A stretch of 64,000 nucleotides of DNA from Thermohalobaculum sp039030715 (GCA_039030715.1 JBCCDU010000001.1:71742-135741), one strand, 5' to 3'; positions 52,901-62,401 are shown, counted from the stretch's first letter. Notes: a model not told the origin generated them from the letters alone. Program-made: numbers and translations.

Positions 52901-55396
52901 ATGGCAACGCTCAACCAAAATCCCCGGCCCACGGGCATGGAGGCGATCCTCCACCGTTACGGTCAGACCGATCCGGCGCGGTGGGACGAGGCGTTTCTCG
53001 CCAATGGTTCCTTACGCCCGCACTGGAGACCGTTTTTCGATTGGTTGGAGCGCGTTGGCGCGGAAGGTTACGATCGCGCTGCAAGCGACCTTCACCGGTT
53101 GCGCGCCGAATCCGGGATCGCTTTCGGTGCAGCCGAGCGCGAGGTGGAGGCCGACAGCCTGCCCGTGATCCTTTCGGCCGAGGATTGGGCCGTGCTCGAA
53201 CCCGGTATTCTTCAGCGCGCGCGTCTGGCCGAGGCGACCCTCAGCGATGTCTATGGCGATGCCACGATGATCCGTCAGGGGGTGGTGCCGCCAGGGATGG
53301 CCTATGCCTCCAACGGGTACGCAGCCCATTGCGCGGGGTGGGAGCCGCCCTTGCAGAACTGGTTGACCGTCTACGAGGCCGACATCGCACGGGCCGCCGA
53401 CGGGCGCTGGATCGTGCTGGCCGACCGTTTGGACACCCCGCTTGGGGACGGCTGGCTAATCGCCAACAGGATCGCGACGTCCGAGGCACTAGCAGACCCG
53501 TTCATGCAGCTTGGTGTGCGTCGGGTGGCCAGCCACTATGCCGCGTTTCAGGACCTGCTGGACGACATGACGGGGTGGGAGGGGCGGCTGGCCCTTATGA
53601 CCGGGGGCGAGAAGGATGCCCGCTTCTTCAGCCACGCCTATTTCGCGCGCTATCTGAACGCCGCCCTGATCGAGCCTGCCGATGTGACCGTGCGTGACGG
53701 GGCGGCCTTCGTCAAAACCCTGGACGGTCTTAAGAAGCTCGACATTCTGCTGCGCGGTGTCAGCGATCAGGCCCTGGATGCGCTGCATCGGCCCGGCGAC
53801 GCGGCGCGTGGGGCGCCCGCATTGTCGCTGGCGACGCGGTCCGGTCAGTTGGTTTCGGCCAATGCGATTGGAAGCTCGGTTCTGTCCTATCGCGGCCTTG
53901 CGCCCTACGCTCATCGGCTGGCGCCGCATTTGCTGGACGAGGATTTGAGAATCGACGATGCACCTTGCCTTTGGCTGGGCACCCCGGATGCACGCGACCA
54001 GGTGCTGAGCGAGCCCGACTACTGGCGGATCGAACCGATAAACCGCCGCACTCGCGAGGCGGGCCTGACCCTGCCCGAAGGCCCTGATGCACTGATGACT
54101 TATCTTGAGCGCAATGGCGAGCGGCTGGCCGCTGTCGCGACCCCTCCCCTTGCGCAAACGCCTTGTTGGGATGACGGTCAGATCGTGCGCTCGGAGTGGA
54201 TGATGCGGGTCTTCGCCTCGCGCACCCGCGACGGTTGGAGCCTGGCCCCCAGCGGTGTCGCAAGCCCAGTGGAACCCGGCAGACCACCGCCGGATCTGGA
54301 TTTTGGCAAGGATGTCTGGGTGCTGCCCAGCGGCGACGCGGCGGAGGCCACGCCTGCGCGTCTGGCAGACCGCTTTGCCGGTGGACACTTGCGGCGAACC
54401 GGGCGCGACCTCCTTAGCCGCGTGGCGGACGAAGTGTTCTGGCTGGGCCGCAACATGGAACGGGCAGAGGGTACGCTGCGGGTGCTGAATGTGTGCCTGC
54501 AACGTTATCTTTCGGGCAACAGGGCCGATTCCGCGCCTGGTATGCTCTGCGATATCGCGGCGATCCAGACCGAGGCAGCGTTGGGCACGCCGGACATCAC
54601 CCGGTTTCGCGACGCCATCCGCGGTTTGCTGCAGGGCGAGCACGAGCCGTTCGGCATGGCGGCGATCCTGCGCGCACTCAGATCCAATGCGATCCGCGCG
54701 CGCTCGGCCGTGTCGGAGGAAAGCTGGCGCTATATCGACCGGCTCTGCACCGACCGGCGCTGGCGCAACCCGCCTGGATTGGACCGTCCGGCGGAGCTCT
54801 CGCGCCTGATCGCCGACAGCCTGGGCACCCTAGCCGCCGTCAGCGGTTCCGCGCAGGAGAACCTCACCCGCAACTACGCCTGGAGATTTCTGGAGATCGG
54901 CAGACGGCTGGAACGCGCGCAGACGACCGCCCGCTCCGCTGAACGGCTGGCGGGACAGGCACGCGAGAACGAAGAGACCTATCTGCGTGCCTGGCTGCGG
55001 TTGTCCGACTCAAGCTCGGCCTATCGCTCGCGCTACATGATGGCGACGGTGGCCCCTGCCGTGATCGATTTGCTGGTGCTGGATGAAAGCAACCCTCGCG
55101 CCCTGGTCTTTCAGATCGAACGGCTGGAAACGGTGCTGACCCAGTTGCCGACCGATAGCCATTACCGCCGCCCAGAACACCGCATGGCGCTGGCATTATT
55201 GACCGAATTTCGCCTGGCCGATGCCGACAGCCTGGCTGGCGCCAGCATCGGCGAGGACCGTGCCGAGCTGGCGCGCCTGACCAGGCGCTGCCGCGAAGAT
55301 CTGGGGCGGATCTCCACCATCCTCAGTCAGACTTTCTTTGCCCATGCGGATATTGCCGAGGCGTTGGTCAGTCAGGCAGGGCAGAAGCAGCCATGA
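52901..55396 (+). CDS. Fusion of circularly permuted ATP-grasp domain and alpha-E domain
   Basis: An 831-residue fusion. The first part (about residues 1-490) is a circularly permuted type 2 ATP-grasp domain (GYAAHCAGWEPPLQ, SPVEPGRPPPDLDFGKDVWVL). The C-terminal half is the alpha-E helical domain (about residues 500-831). In many bacteria these are two separate genes that cluster with a transglutaminase, as here; the system is thought to make or attach a peptide, but its product is unknown. The stop overlaps the transglutaminase start (ATGA). Confidence 0.82.
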   Translation: MATLNQNPRPTGMEAILHRYGQTDPARWDEAFLANGSLRPHWRPFFDWLERVGAEGYDRAASDLHRLRAESGIAFGAAEREVEADSLPVILSAEDWAVLEPGILQRARLAEATLSDVYGDATMIRQGVVPPGMAYASNGYAAHCAGWEPPLQNWLTVYEADIARAADGRWIVLADRLDTPLGDGWLIANRIATSEALADPFMQLGVRRVASHYAAFQDLLDDMTGWEGRLALMTGGEKDARFFSHAYFARYLNAALIEPADVTVRDGAAFVKTLDGLKKLDILLRGVSDQALDALHRPGDAARGAPALSLATRSGQLVSANAIGSSVLSYRGLAPYAHRLAPHLLDEDLRIDDAPCLWLGTPDARDQVLSEPDYWRIEPINRRTREAGLTLPEGPDALMTYLERNGERLAAVATPPLAQTPCWDDGQIVRSEWMMRVFASRTRDGWSLAPSGVASPVEPGRPPPDLDFGKDVWVLPSGDAAEATPARLADRFAGGHLRRTGRDLLSRVADEVFWLGRNMERAEGTLRVLNVCLQRYLSGNRADSAPGMLCDIAAIQTEAALGTPDITRFRDAIRGLLQGEHEPFGMAAILRALRSNAIRARSAVSEESWRYIDRLCTDRRWRNPPGLDRPAELSRLIADSLGTLAAVSGSAQENLTRNYAWRFLEIGRRLERAQTTARSAERLAGQARENEETYLRAWLRLSDSSSAYRSRYMMATVAPAVIDLLVLDESNPRALVFQIERLETVLTQLPTDSHYRRPEHRMALALLTEFRLADADSLAGASIGEDRAELARLTRRCREDLGRISTILSQTFFAHADIAEALVSQAGQKQP

Positions 55397-56277
55397 TCTA
55401 CACCGTCACGCATCGCACCACCTATCGCTACGAACAGCCTGCGGTTTTCTCGCAGCACTTGATGCGACTCCGCCCCCGGATGCAGGAGGAGCAGACAGTC
55501 CGGGCGCTAGATATCCGGATCCTGCCCGAGCCCGACAGCATGCGCCCGCATCGCGATCTGTTCGGCAACATCGCAGATGTCGCAACCATCACGCGTCCGC
55601 ATCAGGAAATCGAGATCGTCGCGACCAGCGAGGTGGAACGTGCCGCCCCCTCCTCGATGATCTTCGAAGCGAGCGCGCCATGGGAAGATGTGCGCGACAC
55701 CACGCTGGGCCTGGGCACGCTGCCGGTGCCGGTCGAAGTCAGCCCATTTGCATTCCCCTCGCGCATGACCAAGGCGAACGCGGCAATCGAGGCTTACACG
55801 CGAGAGAGTTTCACGCCCGACCGTGCAGTCCTGGCTGCGGCCAGCGATCTGACCCGGCGAATTTTCCAGGATTTCGAGTATCGGCCGGGCTCCACCTCCT
55901 CGGACACGCTGCCGGTCGAAAGCTTTGCGGCGCAAAGCGGCGTATGTCAGGACTTTGCACATGTGATGCTGGCCGGACTGCGTGCGCTGCGGCTGCCTGC
56001 GCGTTATGTCTCGGGCTATCTGCGAACCATCCCGGCACCCGGGCAGAAACGGCTGGAGGGGGCAGATGCCTCCCACGCCTGGGTCTCGGTCTGGGATCCG
56101 GTTTTCGGCTGGGTGGATTTCGACCCGACGAACAATCTGGTGCCTGGATTGGACCACATCACATTAGCCTGGGCGCGGGATTACGCGGATGTCTCGCCGG
56201 TCTCCGGCGTGGTGGTGGGTGCGGGACGCCAAGTGCTCTCGGTGGGGGTCGATGTGAAACCGCTGAGCGGCACATGA
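55393..56277 (+). CDS. Transglutaminase-like cysteine protease
   Basis: A 294-residue protein: bacterial N-terminal beta domain (IYTVTHRTTYRYEQPA), then a transglutaminase-like core with catalytic Cys185 (SGVCQDFAH), His228 (ASHAWVSVW) and Asp at 242 or 244 (WVDFDPTNN). It lacks a signal peptide, so it is cytoplasmic. It overlaps the ATP-grasp fusion gene and the DUF2332 gene by four bases each, so the three form one operon. It may cleave the product of the ATP-grasp partner. Confidence 0.87.
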   Translation: MIYTVTHRTTYRYEQPAVFSQHLMRLRPRMQEEQTVRALDIRILPEPDSMRPHRDLFGNIADVATITRPHQEIEIVATSEVERAAPSSMIFEASAPWEDVRDTTLGLGTLPVPVEVSPFAFPSRMTKANAAIEAYTRESFTPDRAVLAAASDLTRRIFQDFEYRPGSTSSDTLPVESFAAQSGVCQDFAHVMLAGLRALRLPARYVSGYLRTIPAPGQKRLEGADASHAWVSVWDPVFGWVDFDPTNNLVPGLDHITLAWARDYADVSPVSGVVVGAGRQVLSVGVDVKPLSGT

Positions 56278-57242
56278 GCGCCGAGACCCGCGCCTGGTAC
56301 GCGCGCTTCGCAGCCGAGGCGCGCGCCATAGGGTCGCCGCTCTACGGCCATCTGTCCGAAAGTGTCGCGTCGAATCCGGCGATCCTGGATTTTCTCGACC
56401 AGTTGCCAGCCTCCCGGCGCCAACCCAATCTGTTGCTCGCGGCGGTACGCCATGTCGCGGGGCTGGCGGAGGATGGCGCGGACCTCGCCGCAAAGATCGA
56501 GACGCATGGCGAGGCGATCGCCGCTCTGATGCGCACCCGAACGACCCAGACCAACGAGCCCGGGCGTTGTGCCACGCTGCTTCCGGTACTCGGCCAGATC
56601 GAAGGACCGCTGGCTCTGCTCGAGGTTGGGGCATCCGCCGGGTTCTGTCTTTTGCCCGATCTCTATGGCTATCGGTATGGCGAGAGAGAGATTGCCCCCG
56701 GCGCGCCCTCAGCCCCGATATTACCCTGCGACGCGTGCGTGGAAACACCCCTGCCCCGGCGCTTGCCACAGGTCGCTTGGCGCGCTGGATTGGATCTGGC
56801 CCCCATCGACCCGGATGATCCGGAAGCCATCGCCTGGCTGCAAACCCTGATCTTCCCGGAGCAACAGGACCGCGCGACCCGGCTGGAAAGCGCGATTGCA
56901 CTGGTCCGCGCGAAGCGACCCAGGGTGGTGGCGGGCGACCTGCGCCACGATCTGTCCGAATTGGCGGCGCAAGCCCCGCGAACAGCGAGGCTGGTGATCT
57001 ACCACACCGCCGTGCTCTGCTATGTACCGGGGGATGAGGGGCAAAACTTTGCCAGCCGGACGCGCGAGTTGGGCGCGGTCTGGATCAGCAACGAGTCGCC
57101 CGATGTGTTTCCGCATATTGCAGCCAAGGCGCCGGCCCGGCCGGATGCGGGCTGTTTCCTGCTTGCGGTGAACGGCGCGCCGGTCGCATGGACCCATCCT
57201 CATGGCCGCAGCATTGCGTGGTTCGCCGACCCGCCCCTCTGA
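56274..57242 (+). CDS. DUF2332 domain protein
   Basis: A 322-residue protein of the DUF2332 family. Visible are the LLEVGASAGFCLLPDLYGYRY segment, which resembles the SAM-binding loop of methyltransferase folds, and VIYHTAVLCYVP. No function is known. The ATG overlaps the transglutaminase stop (ATGA), an arrangement not usually part of the ATP-grasp/alpha-E/transglutaminase cluster; the shared operon hints at joint function. Confidence 0.75.
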   Translation: MSAETRAWYARFAAEARAIGSPLYGHLSESVASNPAILDFLDQLPASRRQPNLLLAAVRHVAGLAEDGADLAAKIETHGEAIAALMRTRTTQTNEPGRCATLLPVLGQIEGPLALLEVGASAGFCLLPDLYGYRYGEREIAPGAPSAPILPCDACVETPLPRRLPQVAWRAGLDLAPIDPDDPEAIAWLQTLIFPEQQDRATRLESAIALVRAKRPRVVAGDLRHDLSELAAQAPRTARLVIYHTAVLCYVPGDEGQNFASRTRELGAVWISNESPDVFPHIAAKAPARPDAGCFLLAVNGAPVAWTHPHGRSIAWFADPPL

Positions 57243-57325
57243 ACGACCGCACGCCAATGTTAAAAACCTTTGCAGCGTGTTAAAAATAACTTCACATGCC
57301 CTGACATTCGTCTCAGACTAAGACC

Positions 57326-58255
57326 ATGCCGCATCCGAAGTCGATCACCCTAAAACAGCTCCGCGCCCTTTCCGCCATCGTCGATACCGGCTCGATCACG
57401 GCGGCGGCGGGAAAGCTGCATGTGACCCCGCCCGCCGTATCGACCCAGTTGAAAACGCTGGAGGACTCGGTCTGCGCCCAGGTGCTGAACCGTGGCCCGG
57501 ATGGCAAGACGGCACTCACCGCCGTGGGCGAGGAGCTTCTCGGCACCATCCACAAGATCGAAACCGCGCTGGAGCAGAGCTTCGAACGGATTCGCGCGAT
57601 GAACGAGGGGATGGCGGGCCATGTTTCGGTCGGGGTCGTCTCGACCGGCAAGTATTTCGCCCCGGGCCTGGTCGCCGATCTGAAGAAACGTCATCCGGAG
57701 ATCGATATCGGCCTGAAGGTTGGCAACCGCAATGCGATTGTTGAGATGCTCAGCCGCGGTGCGATAGAACTCTGCATCATGGGACGCCCGCCGCAAGACC
57801 CGGAGGTGGAACACGTCACGCTGGGCGATCACCCTTACGTCATCGTGGCGGCACCCGATAACCCGCTGACCCAGCTCGACGATGTGCCGCCCGAGTTGCT
57901 GCTGAACGAGACGTTCCTGACACGCGAGGAAGGCTCCGGCACGCGGATCACCATGCGCCGCTATCTCGACCAGATCGGCGAGGGCCAAACCTACCGCACG
58001 GTAGAGATGGGCACGAACGAGACGATCAAGCAGGCGGTGATGGCCGGGCTGGGTGTTGCGATGATCTCGGCCCATACAATCGCGCCAGAGCTGGATCAGG
58101 GCCGACTGAAACGCCTGAAAATGTCCGGCCTGCCAGTGATCCGCTGGTGGCATCTGGTGCGACTGAAAGAAACGACATTGTCGCCGACGGCCCAGGCGTT
58201 CCAGGACTTCCTGCTTGAACTGGACGGGGGCTATCTGCCCAATCTGGCGGACTGA
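57326..58255 (+). CDS. LysR-type regulator, CbbR-like
   Basis: A 309-residue LysR regulator: N-terminal winged helix (LKQLRALSAIVDTGSITAAA), then a sensor domain with VSTGKYFAPGLVADL and CIMGRPPQDPEVEH, patterns seen in CbbR regulators of carbon dioxide fixation. The upstream gap holds two direct repeats GTTAAAAA at about 57258 and 57280, possible binding sites. No RuBisCO gene is in the window, so the target is unknown. Confidence 0.8.
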   Translation: MPHPKSITLKQLRALSAIVDTGSITAAAGKLHVTPPAVSTQLKTLEDSVCAQVLNRGPDGKTALTAVGEELLGTIHKIETALEQSFERIRAMNEGMAGHVSVGVVSTGKYFAPGLVADLKKRHPEIDIGLKVGNRNAIVEMLSRGAIELCIMGRPPQDPEVEHVTLGDHPYVIVAAPDNPLTQLDDVPPELLLNETFLTREEGSGTRITMRRYLDQIGEGQTYRTVEMGTNETIKQAVMAGLGVAMISAHTIAPELDQGRLKRLKMSGLPVIRWWHLVRLKETTLSPTAQAFQDFLLELDGGYLPNLAD

Positions 58256-58280
58256 TCTTCAAGCGCCAAGGCAGTTACTG

Positions 58281-58365
58281 CACTTTGTTGTCCCGGAATT
58301 GTTCCGGGACCTCTTCTTCAGATCTTGCACCAGAGGTCCCGGATCAAGTCCGGGACAACAAAGTG
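58281..58365. repeat. REP-like palindromic element, copy 2
   Basis: Long inverted repeat with arms at 58281-58314 and 58332-58365; the outer part CACTTTGTTGTCCCGGA and its complement are nearly perfect. The core is related to the element at 10191-10260. It lies between the LysR gene and a convergent hypothetical gene. Confidence 0.78.
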
Positions 58366-58399
58366 CCCAACGGATGGGTCGTGCCCGCATTCACCGCGT

Positions 58400-58759
58400 C
58401 TAGTCGAACAGGCCCCAAAGAAAACCCTCGCCATCCAGCTTGCGCTCGATCTCGCCGTGAGGTTGCGCCTCGAATGCGCGGCCCTCGGCGCCGAAGGCGT
58501 TGCGCCCGTTCTGCGGCAAGCCCGGGTCGTTTGGGGTCGGGAAAAAGCCGCTGCGCCCGAACCGCCGGAACCCGCCTGCAGGGCTGCCGAACCGAGCCTG
58601 ACCGTTGGCATCGCGCACGAACGAGGGCTGCTCCGGCGATGTGAGGAAAATCCCCTGCGGGTTGATCAACAGACCGGCCTGGGCAGGGGCGGCCACAGCG
58701 CTGCCGATACCGATCAGGGCTGCGGTAAGGGCGGTGCGGGTTAGGCGGTTGGCGGACAT
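58400..58759 (-). CDS. Small secreted hypothetical protein
   Basis: A 119-residue exported protein: signal peptide to about residue 28 (PAQA-GL), then a Gly/Phe/Arg-rich low-complexity middle. No cysteine. AGGAGG, eight bases from the ATG at 58759, strongly supports the start. Family not recognised; the following gene downstream is the LysR regulator, convergent across the repeat. Confidence 0.6.
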   Translation of the reverse strand: MSANRLTRTALTAALIGIGSAVAAPAQAGLLINPQGIFLTSPEQPSFVRDANGQARFGSPAGGFRRFGRSGFFPTPNDPGLPQNGRNAFGAEGRAFEAQPHGEIERKLDGEGFLWGLFD

Positions 58760-58869
58760 CGGCGGCCTCCTGGGGTCGTGTTTCACTGACCTTCAGATGG
58801 GGCCGTCCGACGCAGAACCAACTCGCAATTCCTCACAGCCGCGCGAGCGGGCGATCACAAATTCGGGTG

Positions 58870-59301
58870 TCAGCCCGGCTCCGCGGTCAGCCCGGCTGCC
58901 TCGATACCGGCCACTGCCGCGGCCTCATCATTGTCGGAGATGTCGCCGGTCACGCCCACGGCACCCAACAGGTTGCCTTTCTTGTCACGGATCAGAACGC
59001 CGCCCGGCGCCGGGATAAGTTGGTCGCCGAAGGTTCCAGCCAGCGCTCCGACGAAATGCGGCTGCTCGACAGCCCGGTCCGCCAGAACCCGGCTGCCTAC
59101 ACCGAAGCCGATGGCCCCATAAGCTTTGCCGTGGGCGATCTGGAAGCGCAGGTTCGAAGCGCCGTCCTGGCGCTCGAACGCCTTCACATGGCCCCCGGCG
59201 TCCAGCACGACCACCGCAAGCGGTTTCAAGTCATGCTCCGCCGCCGCTGCCAGCACGCTGGTGATGATCCGTTTCGCCTGGCGCAGTCTGATTTCGGCCA
59301 T
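58870..59301 (-). CDS. GlcG/HbpS-like heme-binding family protein
   Basis: A 143-residue protein of the GlcG family, often next to malate synthase G or glycolate oxidase genes. Features are LAVVVLDAGGHVKAFERQDG and the late GAVGVTGDISDNDEAAAVAG. Function is uncertain; some relatives bind heme or act as accessory proteins. The ATG shares one base with the glcB stop, so both are coupled. Confidence 0.8.
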   Translation of the reverse strand: MAEIRLRQAKRIITSVLAAAAEHDLKPLAVVVLDAGGHVKAFERQDGASNLRFQIAHGKAYGAIGFGVGSRVLADRAVEQPHFVGALAGTFGDQLIPAPGGVLIRDKKGNLLGAVGVTGDISDNDEAAAVAGIEAAGLTAEPG

Positions 59302-61550
59302 CAGGCCCTCCCTTCCGCTTTTTTCTCGAGGCGCCGCTGATGCAGTGCCGGTTCCGTATAGCCCGAGGGCCAGTCTACTCCCTTGAAGACCAGATCGCAC
59401 GCGGCCTTGAACGCCACGCCATCGTACCGCGGTGCCATCGGTGTGTAGGCCGCATCGCCCGCGTTCTGACGGTCGACCACTTCGGCCATGCGCTTCATGG
59501 TCTGCAAAACCTGCTCTTCGTCCGTCACGCCATGGACCAGCCAATTGGCGATGTGTTGAGAGGAAATGCGCAGTGTTGCCCGGTCTTCCATCAACCCGAC
59601 ATCGTTGATATCGGGCACTTTCGAGCAGCCAACCCCCTGATCGACCCACCGCACGACATAGCCGAGGATCCCCTGGGCATTGTTGTCCAACTCGGCCTGG
59701 ATCTCCTCGCGGCTCCAGTTCGGGCGATCCGCCAGGGGGATCGTCAGGATACGGCCCAGATCGGCACGCGGACGCTTCGCCAGCTCGGCCTGGCGCACCG
59801 CCACGTCGATGCGGTGATAATGGATCGCGTGGATCGTTGCCGCAGTCGGTGATGGCACCCAGGCGGTGTTCGCCCCCGCCTGGGGATGGCCCACCTTCTG
59901 TTCCAGCATGTCCTGCATGAGGTCGGGCATCGCCCACATGCCCTTGCCGATCTGCGCGACGCCGGAGAGGCCGCATTCCAGACCAACATCGACATTCCAA
60001 TCTTCGTAGGCCTTGATCCAGTCTTGGGCCTTCATGTCGGTCTTCTTGACCATCGGGCCTGCCTGCATCGCAGTGTGGATCTCGTCCCCGGTGCGATCCA
60101 GGAAGCCCGTGTTGATGAAGGCGACGCGAGACTTCGCGGCGCGCAGGCACTCCTTGAGATTGACTGTGGTGCGCCGCTCCTCGTCCATGATGCCCAACTT
60201 CACGGTGTTGCGGGCAAGACCCAGCAGGTCCTCTACCGCCGCCATCATCGCGTCGGTGTTGGCAACCTCCTCGGGCCCATGCATCTTCGGCTTCACGACA
60301 TAGACACTGCCGGTGCGCGAGTTGCGGTCGCCTGCACCCTTGCGCAGGTCGTGCATGGCGATCAGGATCGTGCAGACGGCATCCATGATCTCTTCGGGGA
60401 TTTCCGAGCCGTCCTCCATCAGAATGGCGGGATTGGTCATCAGCGGCCCGACATTGCGCACCAGCATCAGCGAGCGACCCGGCAGAGTGATACTGCCGCC
60501 ATCCGGGGCGGTATACTCGCGGTCCGGGTTCAGGCGTCGGATGAAGGTCTCGCCTCCCTTCTCGACCCGCTCCTCCAGATCGCCCTTCATCAGTCCCAGC
60601 CAGTTGCGATAGCTGAGCACCTTGTCCGGCGCGTCCACCGCAGCCACCGAGTCCTCGCAATCGCAGATCGTGGTAATCGCGGACTCCAGCATGACATCCG
60701 CCAGACCAAGCGTGTCATGCCGCCCGATCGGGCCGTCCAGATCCAGTTGCAATTCGATATGCAGGTTGTTGCGGCGCAGAAGCACCGCGGATGGCGCGCC
60801 CGGAAACCCGCGATATCCGACAAACTGCGAGGGGTCGGCTAGGCCTGCGGAGGCGGCCCGCGTCGTCTCGCCATCGCGCGCCGTCAGGCCCGGCAGAAGC
60901 TGCAGGCGCAGTTGTCCACGCACGACCGATACAGCCTCGACATGTGCCCAAGAGAGCCCGGGATCGGCCAGCGGCACCACACCGCTCAGATGCGCCTTGG
61001 TCCAGGTAACAACCCGTCCGCCACGTCGACGGACATAGGCTCCCTTTGGTGCAGGCGAGCCCAGCGCATCGGTGCCATAGAGCGCATCGTAGAGCGACCC
61101 CCACCGCGCATTGGCGGCATTCAGGGCATAGCGCGCGTTCATGATCGGAACAACAAGCTGGGGCCCAGCGATTTCGGCAAACTCGCGATCAACACCGGTC
61201 GTATCTACTTTGAAGTCCGCGCCCTCCGGAACGAGATAGCCGATTTCTTCCAGAAACGCGCGATAGGCGGCGGCATCGTGGGGTTTGCCGCGATTGGCGC
61301 GGTGCCAGTCGTCGATCTGACCCTGCAGCGCCTCGCGCTTGGCGACCAGCGACCGGTTGCGCGGGGCATAGTCTGCAACCAGCTTGCCGAACCCTTGCCA
61401 GAAATCAGTCGAAGACACACCAGTGCCCGGCAGCGCCTCGGTCTCGATGAACTCGTGCAGTTCCGTCGCCACCTGCAAGCCGGCCACGATGACCCGGTTC
61501 TTCTTTCCACCAGCTGCCTTGGGCGCTGTCTTTTTACGCGTCGCAGTCAT
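59301..61550 (-). CDS. glcB: Malate synthase G
   Basis: A 749-residue enzyme that condenses glyoxylate with acetyl-CoA to malate. Seen are VVPIMNARYALNAANARWGSLY, DCEDSVAAVDAPDK and MHGPEEVANTDAMM, and the late part FINTGFLDRTGDEIHTAM that includes active-site residues. Length matches the G isoform. GGAG lies six bases before the ATG at 61550. In a methylotroph it may serve glyoxylate use or acetyl-CoA assimilation. A palindrome is found 73-91 bases upstream. Confidence 0.95.
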   Translation of the reverse strand: MTATRKKTAPKAAGGKKNRVIVAGLQVATELHEFIETEALPGTGVSSTDFWQGFGKLVADYAPRNRSLVAKREALQGQIDDWHRANRGKPHDAAAYRAFLEEIGYLVPEGADFKVDTTGVDREFAEIAGPQLVVPIMNARYALNAANARWGSLYDALYGTDALGSPAPKGAYVRRRGGRVVTWTKAHLSGVVPLADPGLSWAHVEAVSVVRGQLRLQLLPGLTARDGETTRAASAGLADPSQFVGYRGFPGAPSAVLLRRNNLHIELQLDLDGPIGRHDTLGLADVMLESAITTICDCEDSVAAVDAPDKVLSYRNWLGLMKGDLEERVEKGGETFIRRLNPDREYTAPDGGSITLPGRSLMLVRNVGPLMTNPAILMEDGSEIPEEIMDAVCTILIAMHDLRKGAGDRNSRTGSVYVVKPKMHGPEEVANTDAMMAAVEDLLGLARNTVKLGIMDEERRTTVNLKECLRAAKSRVAFINTGFLDRTGDEIHTAMQAGPMVKKTDMKAQDWIKAYEDWNVDVGLECGLSGVAQIGKGMWAMPDLMQDMLEQKVGHPQAGANTAWVPSPTAATIHAIHYHRIDVAVRQAELAKRPRADLGRILTIPLADRPNWSREEIQAELDNNAQGILGYVVRWVDQGVGCSKVPDINDVGLMEDRATLRISSQHIANWLVHGVTDEEQVLQTMKRMAEVVDRQNAGDAAYTPMAPRYDGVAFKAACDLVFKGVDWPSGYTEPALHQRRLEKKAEGRA

Positions 61551-61622
61551 CACCTACTCCCCTCGTTTAACGGCGTCAGAAGTAGAGGGTTTTTCACTGC
61601 GGCGGCAACGGGCTTGGACTGA

Positions 61623-61641
61623 CCTTCCACAGAGTGGAAGG
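61623..61641. promoter_or_regulatory. Palindrome CCTTCCACAGAGTGGAAGG upstream of glcB
   Basis: Perfect eight-base arms around AGA, 73-91 bases upstream of the glcB start. This looks like an operator for a dimeric regulator of malate synthase. The CbbR-like regulator at 57326 is not a clear match, as its family prefers T-N11-A sites. Confidence 0.5.
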
Positions 61642-61711
61642 ATCGTGGAGCAAAATTTCACTTCAGAGCCCTAAAGATCGCCTTTCACGCAACGCACTGC
61701 GAAATCCGGGC

Positions 61712-61737
61712 AAAAAAAGACCCCGCAGCGCGGGGTC
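61712..61737 (-). terminator. Intrinsic terminator of dksA
   Basis: On the minus strand, GACCCCGC-GCT-GCGGGGTC (61719-61737) is a strong hairpin followed by TTTTTTT. It lies 44 bases after the dksA stop, so it ends the dksA transcript before the glcB promoter. Confidence 0.88.
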
Positions 61738-61780
61738 CTCAGGCGTCGTGCCCCGGCCCAATGGGCCAAAGCGAATCAAA

Positions 61781-62203
61781 TCAAAGGTCGCGATGAACCT
61801 TCTCCTTGCGCTCATGCGCTTCCTGCGCTTCCAGCGACAGGGTTGCAATCGGCCGGGCATCGAGGCGTTTCAGCGAGATCGGCTCGCCGGTTTCCTCGCA
61901 ATAGCCGTAGTTGCCCTCGTCGATCCGGCGCAGTGCCGCATCGATCTTCGAGATCAGCTTTCGCTGCCGGTCCCGGGTGCGCAACTCCAGCGCCCGGTCG
62001 GTTTCTTCCGAAGCACGATCAGCCAGATCGGGGATATTGTGCGTATCCTCCTGCATGCTGCTCACCGTGTCCCGACTTTCGCCGAGGATCGAGTCTTTCC
62101 AGTCCAGTAGCTTCTTACGGAAGTACTGTTTGTGCTTTTCGCACATGAACTCTTCATCGTCGGAGGGTTTGTAGTCTACATCGATCGGAGTCTCGATATT
62201 CAT
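61781..62203 (-). CDS. dksA: RNA polymerase-binding transcription factor DksA
   Basis: A 140-residue DksA: an acidic N-terminal globular part, a coiled coil with the tip-like DLADRASEETDRALE region, and a C-terminal finger. The canonical four-cysteine zinc finger is mostly lost: C102-x2-T105 and S123-x2-A126 replace the two CxxC pairs. A similar loss is known for the Rhodobacter sphaeroides DksA. It works with ppGpp on RNA polymerase. The long intergenic space upstream is shared with a divergent MoxR-type ATPase. Confidence 0.92.
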   Translation of the reverse strand: MNIETPIDVDYKPSDDEEFMCEKHKQYFRKKLLDWKDSILGESRDTVSSMQEDTHNIPDLADRASEETDRALELRTRDRQRKLISKIDAALRRIDEGNYGYCEETGEPISLKRLDARPIATLSLEAQEAHERKEKVHRDL

Positions 62204-62401
62204 GTCTCGCCCCTTTTCACACCACGCGTCGGCAAGTCACAACCGCGTTCGATGGCGCCTCCTATAGCCACCCCGCGTCCGCATGTCACGCCTTAAACCA
62301 GCATCAAATCTGCGTTATAGCACCCGTGGAGCGATGGAATCTTGCCGTGCCACCGGTCCGGGATCGCGAAATCCGGGGTCAGCGAGAAGGAAGACAGAGA
62401 T

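Noticed and set aside
60912..61622. 236-codon plus-strand frame over glcB
   Set aside because: Antisense to malate synthase G, which has strong motif support.
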